Source of the DNA: Dryas octopetala
Taxonomy: Eukaryota; Streptophyta; Magnoliopsida; Rosales; Rosaceae
Direction: 5' to 3'
Assembly (NCBI GenBank): GCA_963921425.1
Contig: OY992840.1
Location: forward strand, 4,776,501-4,840,500
Length of the DNA: 64,000 nt
Below are positions 11,201 to 22,700 of the stretch, piece after piece (the stretch's first letter is position 1; each line of letters begins with the position of its first letter). Both the position numbers and the translations under genes were made by a program. Below the pieces are notes generated by a model. The model ran no database searches. It was not told where the DNA came from and was given only the letters and a program-made list of their open reading frames with translations.

Positions 11201-12126
11201 GTTAAGTAGTCATGGTCGTGAATCGTTTTTCTTTGACATTGCATTTTCATCTTGTACTAGTATTCTAGTAGAGTACTGGGTCAAGTGTTGTACTGTAGCA
11301 TACTTGACAAGACGTACTCATAATACATGCCAAGGGTTGAATAACAGTAGAACAGAACAAAGAAGAAAGAAAGACTTTTCTTTGGTCTAATTTGCTCCTA
11401 AGAGTTGTGATTCATGGATAGCCATAACAAAAACCAATGTTGTAGCAGTACAAGCATGACACTTTGTTAGGAATTATGGTACACCATAACATACAGCTTT
11501 CTGTAATTGATATACTTCCACTGAAGTTCTTATATTACTCTCTAGGAAAGAATGCAAAATTCTCTGAGAGCTGAATCAGCTTCTCAAATAATAAGTTATA
11601 TGGTAGCTTAGGTTGTTGCTCATGACAAATCAATTGATTGCATTGAGGACTTGAGTGAATAATGAGTTGAAGATTTTGTTTCTAATATCCAGTTATTCTT
11701 TGGAAGCATAAAAATTTGTTTCCATTACTATGGGAGATTGCCATGTTTTTTCTTTTTTCTTGTTATTTTAGTTTTTTGTGATTATCTTCTGAAATATGAA
11801 TGCTTCAGATATATAGATGCCATTGTTGTTTGCAATACAATAAACAATTGCATTCTTATATTTCATCTTCTTTAATTCCAATGCAGGTGCACCCATACAC
11901 ATACCGAAATGAGAACAAGTTCCTGCATGTGAATTTTCATCAAGATCCATATGCAGAGTATGATTATTGGATTAATCAGATAGGTGTTGATGGACTTTTT
12001 ACAGACTTCACAGGCAGCCTACATAATTTTCAGAAGTGGACCTCCTTTAATGAAAGTGATAACAATAATGCATCAAAATTGTTGCATAAAATAGCATCAA
12101 TGGTCTCTCCCTATAAAAAGGCATGA
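8275..12126 (+). CDS. Glycerophosphodiester phosphodiesterase (GDPD5/6 type), copy B, complete
   Basis: Eight exons (8275-8290, 9054-9232, 9434-9617, 9895-9969, 10109-10218, 10568-10786, 10980-11135, 11887-12126) join in frame to 392 residues, a usual length for plant GDPD5/6. It hydrolyses glycerophosphodiesters to glycerol-3-phosphate, a phospholipid and phosphate-recycling step. Residues 6-20 are a hydrophobic signal peptide (FPLFVFLLLLVGCS), pointing to the secretory pathway. GDPD signatures are visible: His49-Arg50-Gly51, Glu58/Glu59, the metal-binding Glu76 and Asp78 in IETDIL, and His91 in CFHG. The C-terminal block is VHPYTYRNEN to GLFTDFTGSLHNF. Residue 285 is Gly in GIGPGKD, where I recall Trp as usual; truncated copy C has Trp at this place. 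All introns have GT-AG ends. It is the only complete GDPD copy in the window. Confidence 0.9.
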
Positions 12127-13434
12127 GATAGTACATGTATCTTTTTATCTTGTTATCGTATTTTAGTGCAACCTCTCTGCTTTTCACTGTGCAATTAGTG
12201 TAATTGTTTGATATTTAGTTTTTAAGTTTTATAACGTTGATCCAAAATGGTGGGGTTGCACTACCTTTAGATTTTCTGGTGCACCACATTTTCAATATAA
12301 TAAGAGAAAATAAGAAAAAAGAAATCCTCTTTTACAGAATTTGGCTCCTCTTTTGTCTTAGATTAAGATGATTGGGAAGATAGGTGATGAGATGCTCTGT
12401 GACTTTAAATCTAGTGTGTTCTGTTGGTATTATGGTTAATACAATGCTTTACAGTACAATTCTGAAACCATCCAAAGTAATATCTGAAGGTGAAGCCTTT
12501 CAACAAGAAGCATGTTTTAACTCAGGAACTCTACACATTTATCCAAACACTGAACTATAACTCATTGTCGAGTCCATGTTAACTCACGAAATCCATGCCA
12601 GAAAGATTTAAGATTTTGCACATTTACTACCCACACTTTGCACTATATGTGCAAATACCATTCATAAAAAAAAAAAAAAAAAAAATTTGGTCAATTGCCA
12701 CCCATAATTTGCGCTAATGTGACACCTACCATTATATTTCATCTAATTTTCTGTTAAATTATAATTTCTTTTGGCTTTTTGACACAGTTAGCACCCAAAC
12801 TTTACATTCCGTGCACAAATACCACCTATAAAAAAATTTGGCCAATTACCACCCTCCTTCATACACTTCTCAACCACCACCACCTATACACTTCACAGCC
12901 ACCACCACTGAGTTCGACACACCCATTTTGGTTGATTAATATTTTGTTTATTTTTTATTTAAGTGTAAAATATATATTTTAATTACAAAAATAAAAAATT
13001 ATGATTAAATACTAAATATTAATAGTTAAAATGACATAAATATTTTATTAGTTAAAATGAAATAATATTAAAATTTGGTACTTAAAATCAACGGACTTTT
13101 ACAAAAATTATTTAAAAATACATTTTCAATATTATAAAAAAATTAAAAATTAAATTTTCAATTCTGTTTCAGGATAAAATGAAAAGGTTAGGAAAAAAAA
13201 TTAGCTATTTTGCACATTTATCACCCAAACTTGAATGTGCGAAAATACCACCCTAAACCCCATAAAACCACAAAGCCCAGGGGGTTTTTTTTTTGGTTCG
13301 AAAAAGCCCAGGGAGTTTCTGAAGAAGGTTTCTCCCCCTAAAGAGTAACTTCTTGACTTTACCAGCACCTGAAAACCCCATAAGCTGTTTTCTTCTTCTT
13401 TCTCAGTCTTGCGCCGTCGCTCAGAGAGCTCCGA

Positions 13435-13487
<53 letters not shown>

Positions 13488-13526
13488 TCTCTCTCACACA
13501 GTGGGTGTGCAGTGTGGCGCGTAAAC
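12127..13526. other. Spacer: GDPD-B 3' flank and L7Ae-B 5' flank
   Basis: Collinear with 642-1637, but with an extra block of roughly 390 bp (about 12705-13095). A degenerate motif (ttgcacatttaycaccc ... gtgcraaataccacc) is present three times, near 12613-12668, 12780-12830 and 13210-13255; copy A has two. A CT microsatellite (13437-13497) lies before the ATG of the L7Ae-domain gene and is longer than in copy A. No gene is seen. Confidence 0.55.
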
Positions 13527-14513
13527 ATGGCGCCCAGAAACAAAGATTCGAAAGGGAATGCTGCTTCCAAGTCTGCCTTTGTCCCTCAACCTCAAAACCA
13601 AGAGTGAGTACTAGTTTTTGGGTCCTTTGAGTGTTTGATACTTGTTGAATCTAGTTGTTAACTGATATACTTGAATCTGTTAAATATGTAGTTGCTATGA
13701 AGGAGAACGTCTCCATTGTCTGCTCGAATCAATTCAGAGGTTGTGTTATGGTTATGGTTATGGTTATCTTTGCAGTAAATAGATTTAAATTTCACTGATA
13801 AATATTCTTCCAATTAATAACGACATTAATTGCTATCTTCATACAGAAGGATAGAGTCAGCAAGACTTATGGATGGCAAGTCTTTACCTGAAAAGATTTG
13901 GTTCAAGGTTTGGATGATTGGATTCAGATTATCGAACCTGAATGTGTGTTTGATAATGAATAATATGACCAAATTGATTTTGTTTTTCTTTATGTTTTGT
14001 AGCAACAATTCGCAATAGGGGTCAATGAGGTGACTCGTGTGCTTGAACGAATGAAACCAATGACAGCAATGACAGCAATGACAGCAAGCTTAGCATCGAA
14101 TCCGAAAGCAGCATCTGTCGAGCTTCAGGCTGTACTGATAGCTTTTGATTGCAACCCACGGTGGCTGTCAAAGCATCTGCCGAGCTTGGCACAGTCGAGG
14201 AAGGTCCCATTGATCTTTCTCAAAGATAACAAGGGGGCTTCTTTAAGATTGGGTCAGCTTGTTAAGCTTAAAACAGCCATTGCCATTGGAGTTAAGGTAA
14301 CTATACCTACAGTACTATGTTTATGTCTGTCTTTCAAAACCCTCTTGGATTTATTTGAAACATGAAACATTCTACTGTCTGTAGGCTAAAGGAAATGCCA
14401 TCAATCAAGTTGTTGATGAAATTCTTCGTGGTGATTCAATTCAGCTTGGAACGGATTGCCTCAACTCCACTCAAATGCTTGCTACAAATGCACAAGGGCA
14501 TGTCCAGAGATGA
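13527..14513 (+). CDS. L7Ae/L30e/S12e/Gadd45-domain protein, copy B
   Basis: Four exons (13527-13603, 13847-13907, 14003-14296, 14385-14513) join in frame to 186 residues. The leader MAPRNKDSKGNAASKSAF is followed by a helix-rich linker (RIESARLMDGKSLPEKIWFK) and an L7Ae-type domain: LIAFDCNPRWLSKHLPSLAQ, PLIFLKDNKG, LGQLVKLKTAIAIGVKAKGN, INQVVDEIL. This fold binds kink-turn RNA in ribosomal, snoRNP and RNase P particles. A POP3/Rpp38-like RNase P/MRP role is my best guess, not shown by the sequence. A short repeat (MTAMTAMTASLA) in exon 3 is six residues longer than in copy A. All splice sites are canonical in both copies and both reading frames are open, so both could be functional. Confidence 0.78.
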
Positions 14514-15493
14514 GCCTCCATTTTTCTGTACATGTTGAACACAACAGCATCTTTCTTCATGTTCCAAAGGGTAAAGGGTTCCTTCTACAACAATCTTATG
14601 TATGACATAACTGTCTGGCAGTAGCCTTGGGATTAAAGATCAGTTTTGTTGCTCTTCCTTCAGTTGAGTGGGTTTGGGATAAGGTCTGGACCGGTTCTTC
14701 ATCATAATATGTCAATTTTTGGAGCGGAAACAGTGTGTGGTTAAGGAAAGAAGGAAAAGGATTAAAAGACACAGTAAGTGAATTTATATGGCATCCCAGT
14801 TCAATAATGTTTTCTCAGCTTCCATAATGATGCCATTGAAGTCTAAACTCTAGGAGTCTTATGCAATACATGGTTTTGAAAATGAAACAGAAACTAATGT
14901 CCATAGACCAACATAGAAAACATGCTACATGGTCTTCATATGTTTAAGTGGCTTGTCTGGACTGTTGTTTATCATGTCCCTTATGGTAAACCTTTTCGTC
15001 AGGAGAAGGGTTTTAATTTGATTTGGGATACCAATTTTGATATGTATTGGGGTTTGGTTCTCTTCTTTTGAATTTATTTGTATCAGCATTCGAGAATATA
15101 CTCCATCTTGAAAGGACTTCATTTCTAATAATACAACCAGTATTCATTTCTCATTAATGTTAATCACATTTGGGCTGATGGCTTTTCCATTCAAATCTGT
15201 GTATGGTCAGAACTATAACCTGCACATGATGACATTTCTTACTACATTAATGGATATTTTATCATTCTTGAAACTTTACTGCTGATAAATGTTGTTATTT
15301 TATATGCTAAAAACTTCAAATCAAGAACTTTCAGCAGGAATAATTATTGCTATGAAGAACTTTTCATTGAAATCCCTGCTGATTAAGACTCAGTTTAGAG
15401 TATTTAGCTGCCATTGACATGTGACATTCCATTGAATTTTGCTCTATTTTTCATTATTCCTCAGAGATTTGAATTGGTGTGAATTCCATGCAG
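14514..15493. other. L7Ae-B 3' region and spacer
   Basis: Collinear with 2605-3587 at high identity. It probably contains the 3' untranslated region of the L7Ae gene and an old intron running into the NINJA-type exon. No other coding exon is recognised. Confidence 0.5.
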
Positions 15494-15936
15494 GACCGGG
15501 GGGTGTGGCTGCAAGAGGAAGCACTACCCGTTTTGAGCCTCTGCCTGTGGAAAGGGACATCAAGCCTGTGATCACCTCTGCAGGAATGGCCAATGGGAAA
15601 CATGCCAATCCTGCAGAAAACGAGCTGGAAAATCCTTCAAAGAAGGTCAAAGGTTCCCATGGCAATGTTTCAAATGACAATGATTCCAATGATAATGTTT
15701 TGGAGAATGGAATGGAAGCAATAGCCAGAATGCCTTGCGTGAGAACCACTGGGAATGATCCCAATGGGAGGGGGATTGAAGGCTTTCTATACCAGTATCT
15801 GAAAGGGAACGTGAGGATTGTATGTGTTTGTCATGGCAGCTTCCTCTCTCCAGCCAAATTTGTCAAGCATGCCGGCGGCAGGGAGGTGGAAAACCCCATG
15901 AGGCACATAAACTGCACTAATCCTTTTCCGTTCTAG
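15494..15936 (+). CDS. Orphan NINJA-family C-terminal exon, copy B (open frame)
   Basis: An acceptor (catgcag) precedes an exon that stays open to a TAG stop. It encodes [20 protein letters not shown], a Lys-rich patch (PSKKVKG, possible nuclear signal), an Asn/Asp-rich linker, and the family C-terminal domain: [36 protein letters not shown] and PFPF. In NINJA/AFP proteins this domain contacts JAZ repressors. The EAR motif and N-terminal exons are not found in the 1 kb upstream, which belongs to the L7Ae gene. An internal ATG ([10 protein letters not shown]) could start a protein of about 118 residues. Copy B reads AKF where copy A and, as I recall, the family have AEF. It could be a pseudogene exon still open by chance, a JAZ-binding microprotein, or a 3' exon spliced to the L7Ae transcript. 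Confidence 0.6.
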
Positions 15937-16589
15937 GCCAATGGTGGTGGCTCTGGTCACCCCTTGGAATGTTAAGTTATGAACATCCTGAGTTAAGTAA
16001 TTAGCATTTAAGAATGAAGGTCTCTCTATGTTATCCTATATATGATCCTTGACTGGAACAATTATGTATGTCTGGAGTTTGGACAAGATATATTAGGTTA
16101 TTGTACTGTTTATGTACTTTGATCTAAATATATGAAGTGTTGGCTGGTTAAGATTACTCCAAAGCACAAGAGCAATGTTTTGTGTGAGCCAAGTTTCGTC
16201 AAAACACAAAAGGGTTAAATGATGAAACCCAGATAATGGCACACTTCATTTTAATGTTTTCCTATAATTGCCAATTTGTGTTACTGCATGGATTGAATTT
16301 TTTAGGTTTTTGACCATGAATGTGGTATAAATGTTTTACCACTTGTCATAACTTTCCATTCCTTTTGTTTATGCCATGTTGGGTCTTATTGTTGTCTTGA
16401 GCCATGGGTTTTAGTTGGGTTGAGTCACACATTTGCGCAATTGTAATAGGAGTATAGGACCCTCTAACTCCGAGAAGATCCCTCTTTTCATATTCCTAGG
16501 TCATATCTCTCATTTTTCTCTTTAGAGCTTTCATTCTCTATATTGTAATCACCTTTGTTCATAGTGAGACCAAAACAAGACTCAAGTAA
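15937..16589. other. Spacer after NINJA exon B
   Basis: Non-coding and collinear with 4032-4708. It lacks a short stretch that copy A has near 4550-4580. No feature is seen before the TAA that precedes the PIF-like start. Confidence 0.5.
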
Positions 16590-17760
16590 GGCCTTCCACT
16601 ACATGGCCGGAAAAAGGGACCCAAAACCCATTTTGGGTCACAAATGGGTCTTATATAAACACTACGGGCCGTAGAGTGGCCTAAAATCAAATCGCCTGAG
16701 ACCCAAATTGAAACCAATATCTGGACTCACTGACACCCAAACCCACCCACATGAGAAAAGGAAAAGAGAGGCAGGGGTTGACACCCCCTAAAGACGCGGG
16801 CCTTGGCCCAAATCCACTGCCAGTAACAACTGTGATTAACTTCCAACGGCTCTTTTTTTTTTTTTTTTAAATTGAACCGCCCAGATTACTGGACTGTTGG
16901 AAATCAACGGCCTAGATCGTCCTCCACTATTTTTTTTTTAAATCATATAAATCTGGTTTAAGTCTTTAAAAATTAAAAAAAAATGTAGAAAATTCCAAAA
17001 AATTTCAGAAAAATTATAAAAAATCACACAAACCCCCAACGGCCATATTCCCCAAAATCCTATATATATCATGCTTTCTCCATGGTTTTTCTTCACAAAC
17101 ATCAATCTTTGATACCAAATTCACAAAAAAATGTTTTTAGGGCAAGACTGGAAGAAAGTTTGCATTTTTTATATGTTTTGGACCAATTAAAAGAAAGTAC
17201 AAAGTACGCAGCGGCGAATACTTTGGCCCAGTTGAGTGAACCAGAGACGCCCAACACTGACGAGTTCAACACTCTCGAGAGTGACAATGCTGATCCAACC
17301 ATAACACTTACAGAAGACGACGACCCACCACCATTTCAACCAATAGGTCCCTCGTGGCCAAGGCCACCATGAAGAAACCATTAAAAACAGTCCAAGGCAG
17401 CTAAACCCGTCCAAGTTCATATGGTTGAGGCAGTTGATGATTTCAATGAAAATTCATGGATTTTCATACAAAAGAGATAGATCAAAGATAATGCAAAGAA
17501 AGAAAAAGATGCAATAAAGGAAGCAAGAGAGACGTGGAGGACCGAGAGGCAGCTAGAATGGGAGGAACAAAATATAATGGGCCAAGACCTCTCTAGGATG
17601 AATGACATGCAAAAGGCTTATTAATATTGGGAGGAAAAACAAGTTGAAGTCATAGCAAGGAGGCAGATGCACGCTAGCCAAAGCTCGGAATACACTCCAT
17701 CTGGATACCACCCAGATTTTTTCAACCTCAATTAGTCAAACTAAGGGTACCGGCCTAACA
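16590..17760 (+). mobile_element. PIF/Harbinger-like element remnant with ORF1 C-terminal part (copy B)
   Basis: It starts GGCCTTCCACTAC after TAA as in copy A and is collinear with it to about 17130 (copy A 5340). It then continues with different coding remnants. 17150-17372 has an open frame with an acidic part (TLTEDDDPPP). Downstream, in changing frames to about 17740, come a Lys/Glu-rich coiled-coil and residues like YTPSGYHPDFFQPQ. This resembles the C-terminal NAM-associated part of PIF ORF1-like proteins. Stops and frame changes make it a pseudogene. Copies A and B therefore keep complementary parts of one ancestral element. No transposase is seen. Confidence 0.45.
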
Positions 17761-18205
17761 ATTAGAATTTAACTTTGAATTATGTTTGCTCATGTGATGT
17801 TATGTTTCGACTTTGATTTATGTTTGCATTTTTTCTTATATTGAACTAGGTTTGTATTTGAAGTATTTGATTTTAATTGAAGTATGTTTGTATTTCAAGT
17901 ATTTTAAGTTTGCATTTTTTGTTAAAATGTATTTTGTATGTAATCTTGTTAATTAATATATTTGATTAAGTAACATTTGAAGGCAAACTTTGTTAATCTT
18001 GTTAGCGTTTCTCACCCAGCATTGAATTCCCACCATTATTGCGGGAAGTCTAATGCATGAACCTAATAAATACAACAGTTGATAAGACTAATGCATGCTA
18101 CCATTACTTCTTGGAAAACCTATTGTTGTACAAGACTACTCAATCATACTACATGAAAAGATTACCCTATCATAAAGCAAATGAATGTGGACCATTCAAT
18201 CCTTA
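17761..18205. other. AT-rich spacer between PIF remnant and GDPD copy C
   Basis: No gene is seen. Short repeats of tatgtttgcatttt type occur near 17780-17930. The left edge of GDPD copy C at about 18206 falls inside an exon, so a rearrangement junction lies here. Confidence 0.4.
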
Positions 18206-18654
18206 TCTCCAACTTCACTTGTATATGCATCAAAGCTGACAGACTTGCCCAAGATCTTTTTAATTGATGATATTACTATTCCAACTCAAGACACTAATCA
18301 GGTTTGTCTTCTTCTGAGTGTTATCTCCCCATGGACTACTTATGCAGTTTACAGTTTTACCAAGCATACTCTTTATAAAGATTAAAGACCCAGCTTAAAT
18401 TGTATCCCTATGTCTAATTTTTGCCATATAATTCTTTCATTAAGTTTTCAGTATATATTCCTCCTAACTGACATCAAATGGAAAATATGCAGTCCTATTG
18501 GGAAATTACTTCAGATACCTACTTTGACTTCATTAAAGATTATGATTATGTGGTGGGAATTGGACAGTGGAAGGATACTGTAGTTCCTGTAGTAAATGAT
18601 TCTTTGCAAACAGCTACTGATCTGGTCTCCAGAGCCCATGCATATAACCTACAG
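18206..18654 (+). pseudogene. Truncated GDPD, copy C (parts of exons 6 and 7)
   Basis: Exon 6 homology begins abruptly mid-exon at about 18206 (PTSLVYASKLTDLPKIFLID) and runs to the donor at 18302. Exon 7 follows at 18493-18654 (SYWEITSDTYFDFIKDYDY), with a 6-nt insertion that duplicates Asp-Tyr. Exons 1-5 are missing. Exon 8 is missing too, because intron 7 sequence passes straight into 3'-flank sequence at about 19200-19255. Copy C reads GIGQWKDTVVPV, keeping the Trp that I recall as usual in the family and that complete copy B has lost. This fragment cannot encode an enzyme: the catalytic His-Arg-Gly and Glu-x-Asp parts are gone. Confidence 0.85.
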
Positions 18655-19757
18655 GTAAGTTTCTTCTCTGTAAAGTCTTTTCCATTTGATTTTGGGTAAT
18701 CTGGTATAAAAGGTTTAAGGTTTAGTCATAGTCGTGAATCCTTTTTCTTTGACATTGCATTTTCATCTTGTACTAGTATTCTAGTAGAGTACTGGGTCAA
18801 GTGTTGTACTGTAGAATACTTGACAAGACATACTCATAATACATGCTAAAGGTTGAATGACAATTGACAGGAGAACAGAACAAAGAAGAAAGAAAGACTT
18901 TTCTTTGGTCTAATTTGCTACGAAGAGTTGTGATTCATGGATAGCCATAACAAAAACCAATGTTGTAGCAGTACAAGCATAACACTTTGTTAGGAATTAT
19001 GGTATTTGTAATTGACATGCAGCTATTTGCAATTGATATACTTCCACTGAAGTTCTTATATTACTCTCTAGGAAAGGATGCAAAATTCTCTGACTCAAAT
19101 AATAAGTTATATGGGTTGCTCTTGACAAATCGATTGATTGCTTTGAGGACTTGAGTGTATAATGAATTAAAGATTTTGTTTCTAATATCCAGTTATTCTT
19201 TGGGTCACACAAAATGGGTCTCATTGTAGTAGAAGGCCTAACCATGCTTTCAGTACAATTATGAAACCATCCAAAGTAATATTTGAAGGTTAAGCCTTTC
19301 AACAAGTAGCATGCTTTAACTCAGGAAATCTACGCAATTATCCAAACACTGAACCACAATGAAAACAGATTTATTCCCCATAAGACCACAGAGCCCAAGG
19401 AGTTTCTGAAAGAAGGTTTAGTTGTTCTTATAGTAGCTCACAAGGGAGAGAATTGCAAATGAATGCAACAGCATCCATGAGAAAATGTTATATAACTAGA
19501 CAACTAATAAGTACATCTCTAGAATGCAACAAAAACACCTGTACTGATCTTCTAAAAAAGAGATACATAAGTCAAGTTATAAGAACCAACATTTGCAATT
19601 AATCCGAACTGCCCTACCCCAACATGCAAAATCCATACACTGATCTTCAAGGCAGAGTGAGTAAAGGTACATTGTCCAGACAACATTCTCATATTTCTCT
19701 ATGGATTCTAGCACACCATCCTTTCCATTTTAATAAATAAATACACAGACCAATCTA
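18655..19757. other. Copy C intron/flank remnants and RPA1 3' flank
   Basis: 18655-19200 matches GDPD intron 7. 19202-19238 is a PIF-like terminus. 19250-19370 matches the GDPD 3' flank with losses. 19378-19427 (ccccataagaccacagagcc ...) matches the 5' flank of the L7Ae gene near 13257-13332. The duplication ends there, and the rest is probably the 3' untranslated region of the minus-strand RPA1 gene. Confidence 0.6.
19202..19238 (-). mobile_element. PIF/Harbinger-like 3' terminus remnant
   Basis: Read on the minus strand, the sequence starts GGCCTTCTACTACAA and continues GAGACCCATTTTG. It matches the element starts at 4709 and 16590, and a TAA follows on the plus strand at 19239-19241. Its left side abuts GDPD intron 7 and its right side GDPD 3' flank, so the fragment sits exactly at the deletion that removed GDPD exon 8 from copy C. 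Confidence 0.6.
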
Positions 19758-22700
19758 TTAGGAAGCTTTCATCTTTGATATCTCTTCTAGCAGAAACTTT
19801 GATTCAGCAGCAAAATCAACTGGAGCAACTGCCCTCACAGTTACCCTTTTCCTCTTCTCATTGTTGTACTCATTCTGAGTAACACTGACCCTAAAAAGAT
19901 GAGGAACCCAAGTAGCTTGTTTCAACTTTAGTTGGTATGGATTCTCCTCTCCCTCCTGAAAAATGTCAAAATTTAAGAGATTAGAAACCAGCTTTCACTC
20001 TTTCATGGTTAAGCCAGATGAGTCACTTTCAAAACCAATTTGCAAATAATATACCTGTGATTTCAATTTGTCCAGCTCCTCCGCAGAGCACCCAATAATC
20101 CTCTCTGCTTCTTCATTAAATACAGAAAAATATGCTTCACCACTTGCGTCTGTAACTCTTGCAACCAATATATACCTGGAAAGAGAGAACAAAATGGTGT
20201 GATAAGTCTCATGGGAATCCATATAAAACACTAGTAGTATATATCTCATGAATTATTGAACACAAATCTTACCTTAAATTGCATTCTTCATCATTTTTCT
20301 GGCACCCTTCACACCAGTAACCAGACCCAACAGCTTCCGTCACTTTCTTGTTGCAAATCTTGCAAGCCCGATACCATAGTGTCTGATCAGGCTTGATGGA
20401 ACTAATAAATGCTTTAACACTGAAATACACCGGCTGTTCAAGACCACCAAAAGAAACAAGATCACAAATGAGGTTGTCCAATTTTTTAAATTAAGAAGGA
20501 GCTTTCAAGCCTGCCATAAATTGCAAGGATTACTTTTGTAATTGAGAGTTGTCAATATAGTAGTAATACCTTATCCTCACCCAGGGATTGGTTATCATTT
20601 ATATGAGACAGGGAGACTCTGTCAGAGTACATTGACCTTGCTCCATTCTTGGTTAATGGGCTCACACCAGAGCCAACAGAGGCTATTGAAGTCCCTTTAC
20701 CTTCCGAATCATACCTGCAAAACAAGAGAAGGTAACTAGGCTGCAACATGAAGATCAGGCAAGGAAAAGGTAACAGGCTGCTGGGCAATAACTTACCAGG
20801 ACTTCAACCTCTTTGCTTCAGGTAAATCCGGATCTACCAATATTGTGCTCCTGTTCAATGTTGACAATGATACACCTACAATAGGACATAAGAGAGTAAA
20901 TAAAAATCTGAACTTTCTTTTTTCATTTATTTCTGAATATGCTTAATTCCTTAAACTATTCTTATATAAACTTTTAGGCTACCTTGGAAGTCTCCAACTT
21001 TAAGGGACTTAATAGCGACTATGGGAGATTTATCAGCATTGTCAAGCAATTCCTGGCCAACACCAGTTGCAAGCTCATTCCACAAAGAAACCACAACTGA
21101 CTTTTTCCTGCAGTTCAGATACCAATTGTTTCAATGTAAAAGATTTAACATGTGATTAAAGTGCAGTCAGTGAGAAGAATAGGCTTACGTCTCATCAGCA
21201 ATGGTAATATCACGCTTTGGAATACTCTCATTGTTGCTCTTCCTTCTAATGCTCATTGTAGGAGACACGTTTTGAACTACTCCAATAACATCTGAGACAA
21301 AGGGCAGCAATGAATAAATAAGAAAAAGCAGACAAGTACGCATCTAAAACAGATTCCAGGAGAATCAACTTACCCACAAGCTCCTTCCCAGTAACATAGG
21401 CACCCAGCATGTCAACCGGGACAAAATTGAATTTTGTTTCAGGAACAAAAGCTGCTTCGTTGCTGGCTTCTTCAACCTCAGAATTTTCATTTAAAGTCAT
21501 TTCATAATCATTTTGCACTGTCTTAAACTGCTTGTTAGCAACCCTTAGAGACCCCTTTGAAATGTAATAAACCTTCCCTAATTCGAACTTGTCATAGAAC
21601 TTCTTTGCAGCTTCATTGAACATTGTTGCTTGAATTTGTGTGCCCTAAACCAAAGTAATCAAATTTACACAAAAGTCAGAATCACTATGTCAAATATATC
21701 AAGTGAGGATAATTGGGGACTATAAGAATGTCAACAAAATCAAATAACTTTTTTGCTTACATCTTCATCTGTCAACTCCACATTGAAGACACAGCCTTCA
21801 CCTCTAGCATTCTTGTAAGTACGCATAGTTCCCTTGTTTGTCACACGAACCTTAATGGTCCAATTGCCTTGATAAGGATTCAAGGAAACAAGCGGATGAA
21901 CTCTTCGGGTCATGGCCATTCGTGCAGCCGGGGCCATACTGAATCAATTCACAGAAAAAGTAAACTGTCAATACACAAGACCATGAATTCCAATACAACT
22001 GATTGATAACAAACAAACACTTACTTTCCATTCTGCTCGTGCACAATTTGAGCAGCTGATTTAGAAACCATTTCTTGTTTGGGCTTCAAAATAATGCCAA
22101 CTTCTTCCCTTTTCGCCTCACTTTTGACCTCATTTTTAATCTCCATCTCAAGTGCAGGTGAAACCACCTCACATTTTGTTACAATCAAATATCTGAAACG
22201 GTGAAACAAGAACCAGAACCAAACATCACCATTTGAAACCCAATACATGATATACATCAAGGGAGAGAGAGAGAGAGAGAGAGAGAGAATTGATTGCTTA
22301 CTTTTCAGACTTGCTCGGAATGTCATTAAGGGAGTATTCAAGAATGCGAATAAGACCCAGGTTCTGAATGTTCCCAGAGATGACCTGGGAAGTCAGATTC
22401 GATGGGAGAATCCCCTTTAGCTTCATCTTACCATCACTAGCAGTAAACCTACAACCACATCACAAATACAATAACCTAAATTAGATTTTTTTTTTTACCT
22501 ACCAAGCAAAACCAACCAGGCCATTCCCAAACCTTTAAGAAGCAGAACTACTCATCAATACTCATTGTTTAATCTTAAACCCAACGTTCAAAGCTTGAAA
22601 AGCGGCCAGATCTAAGATCTTGTAACTTTGTAAGGGCTATTTGAAAACATTTCTTAAACCCCAGAAAGAAATTTAAAAAAGGGGGAAATAATTTCTATGA

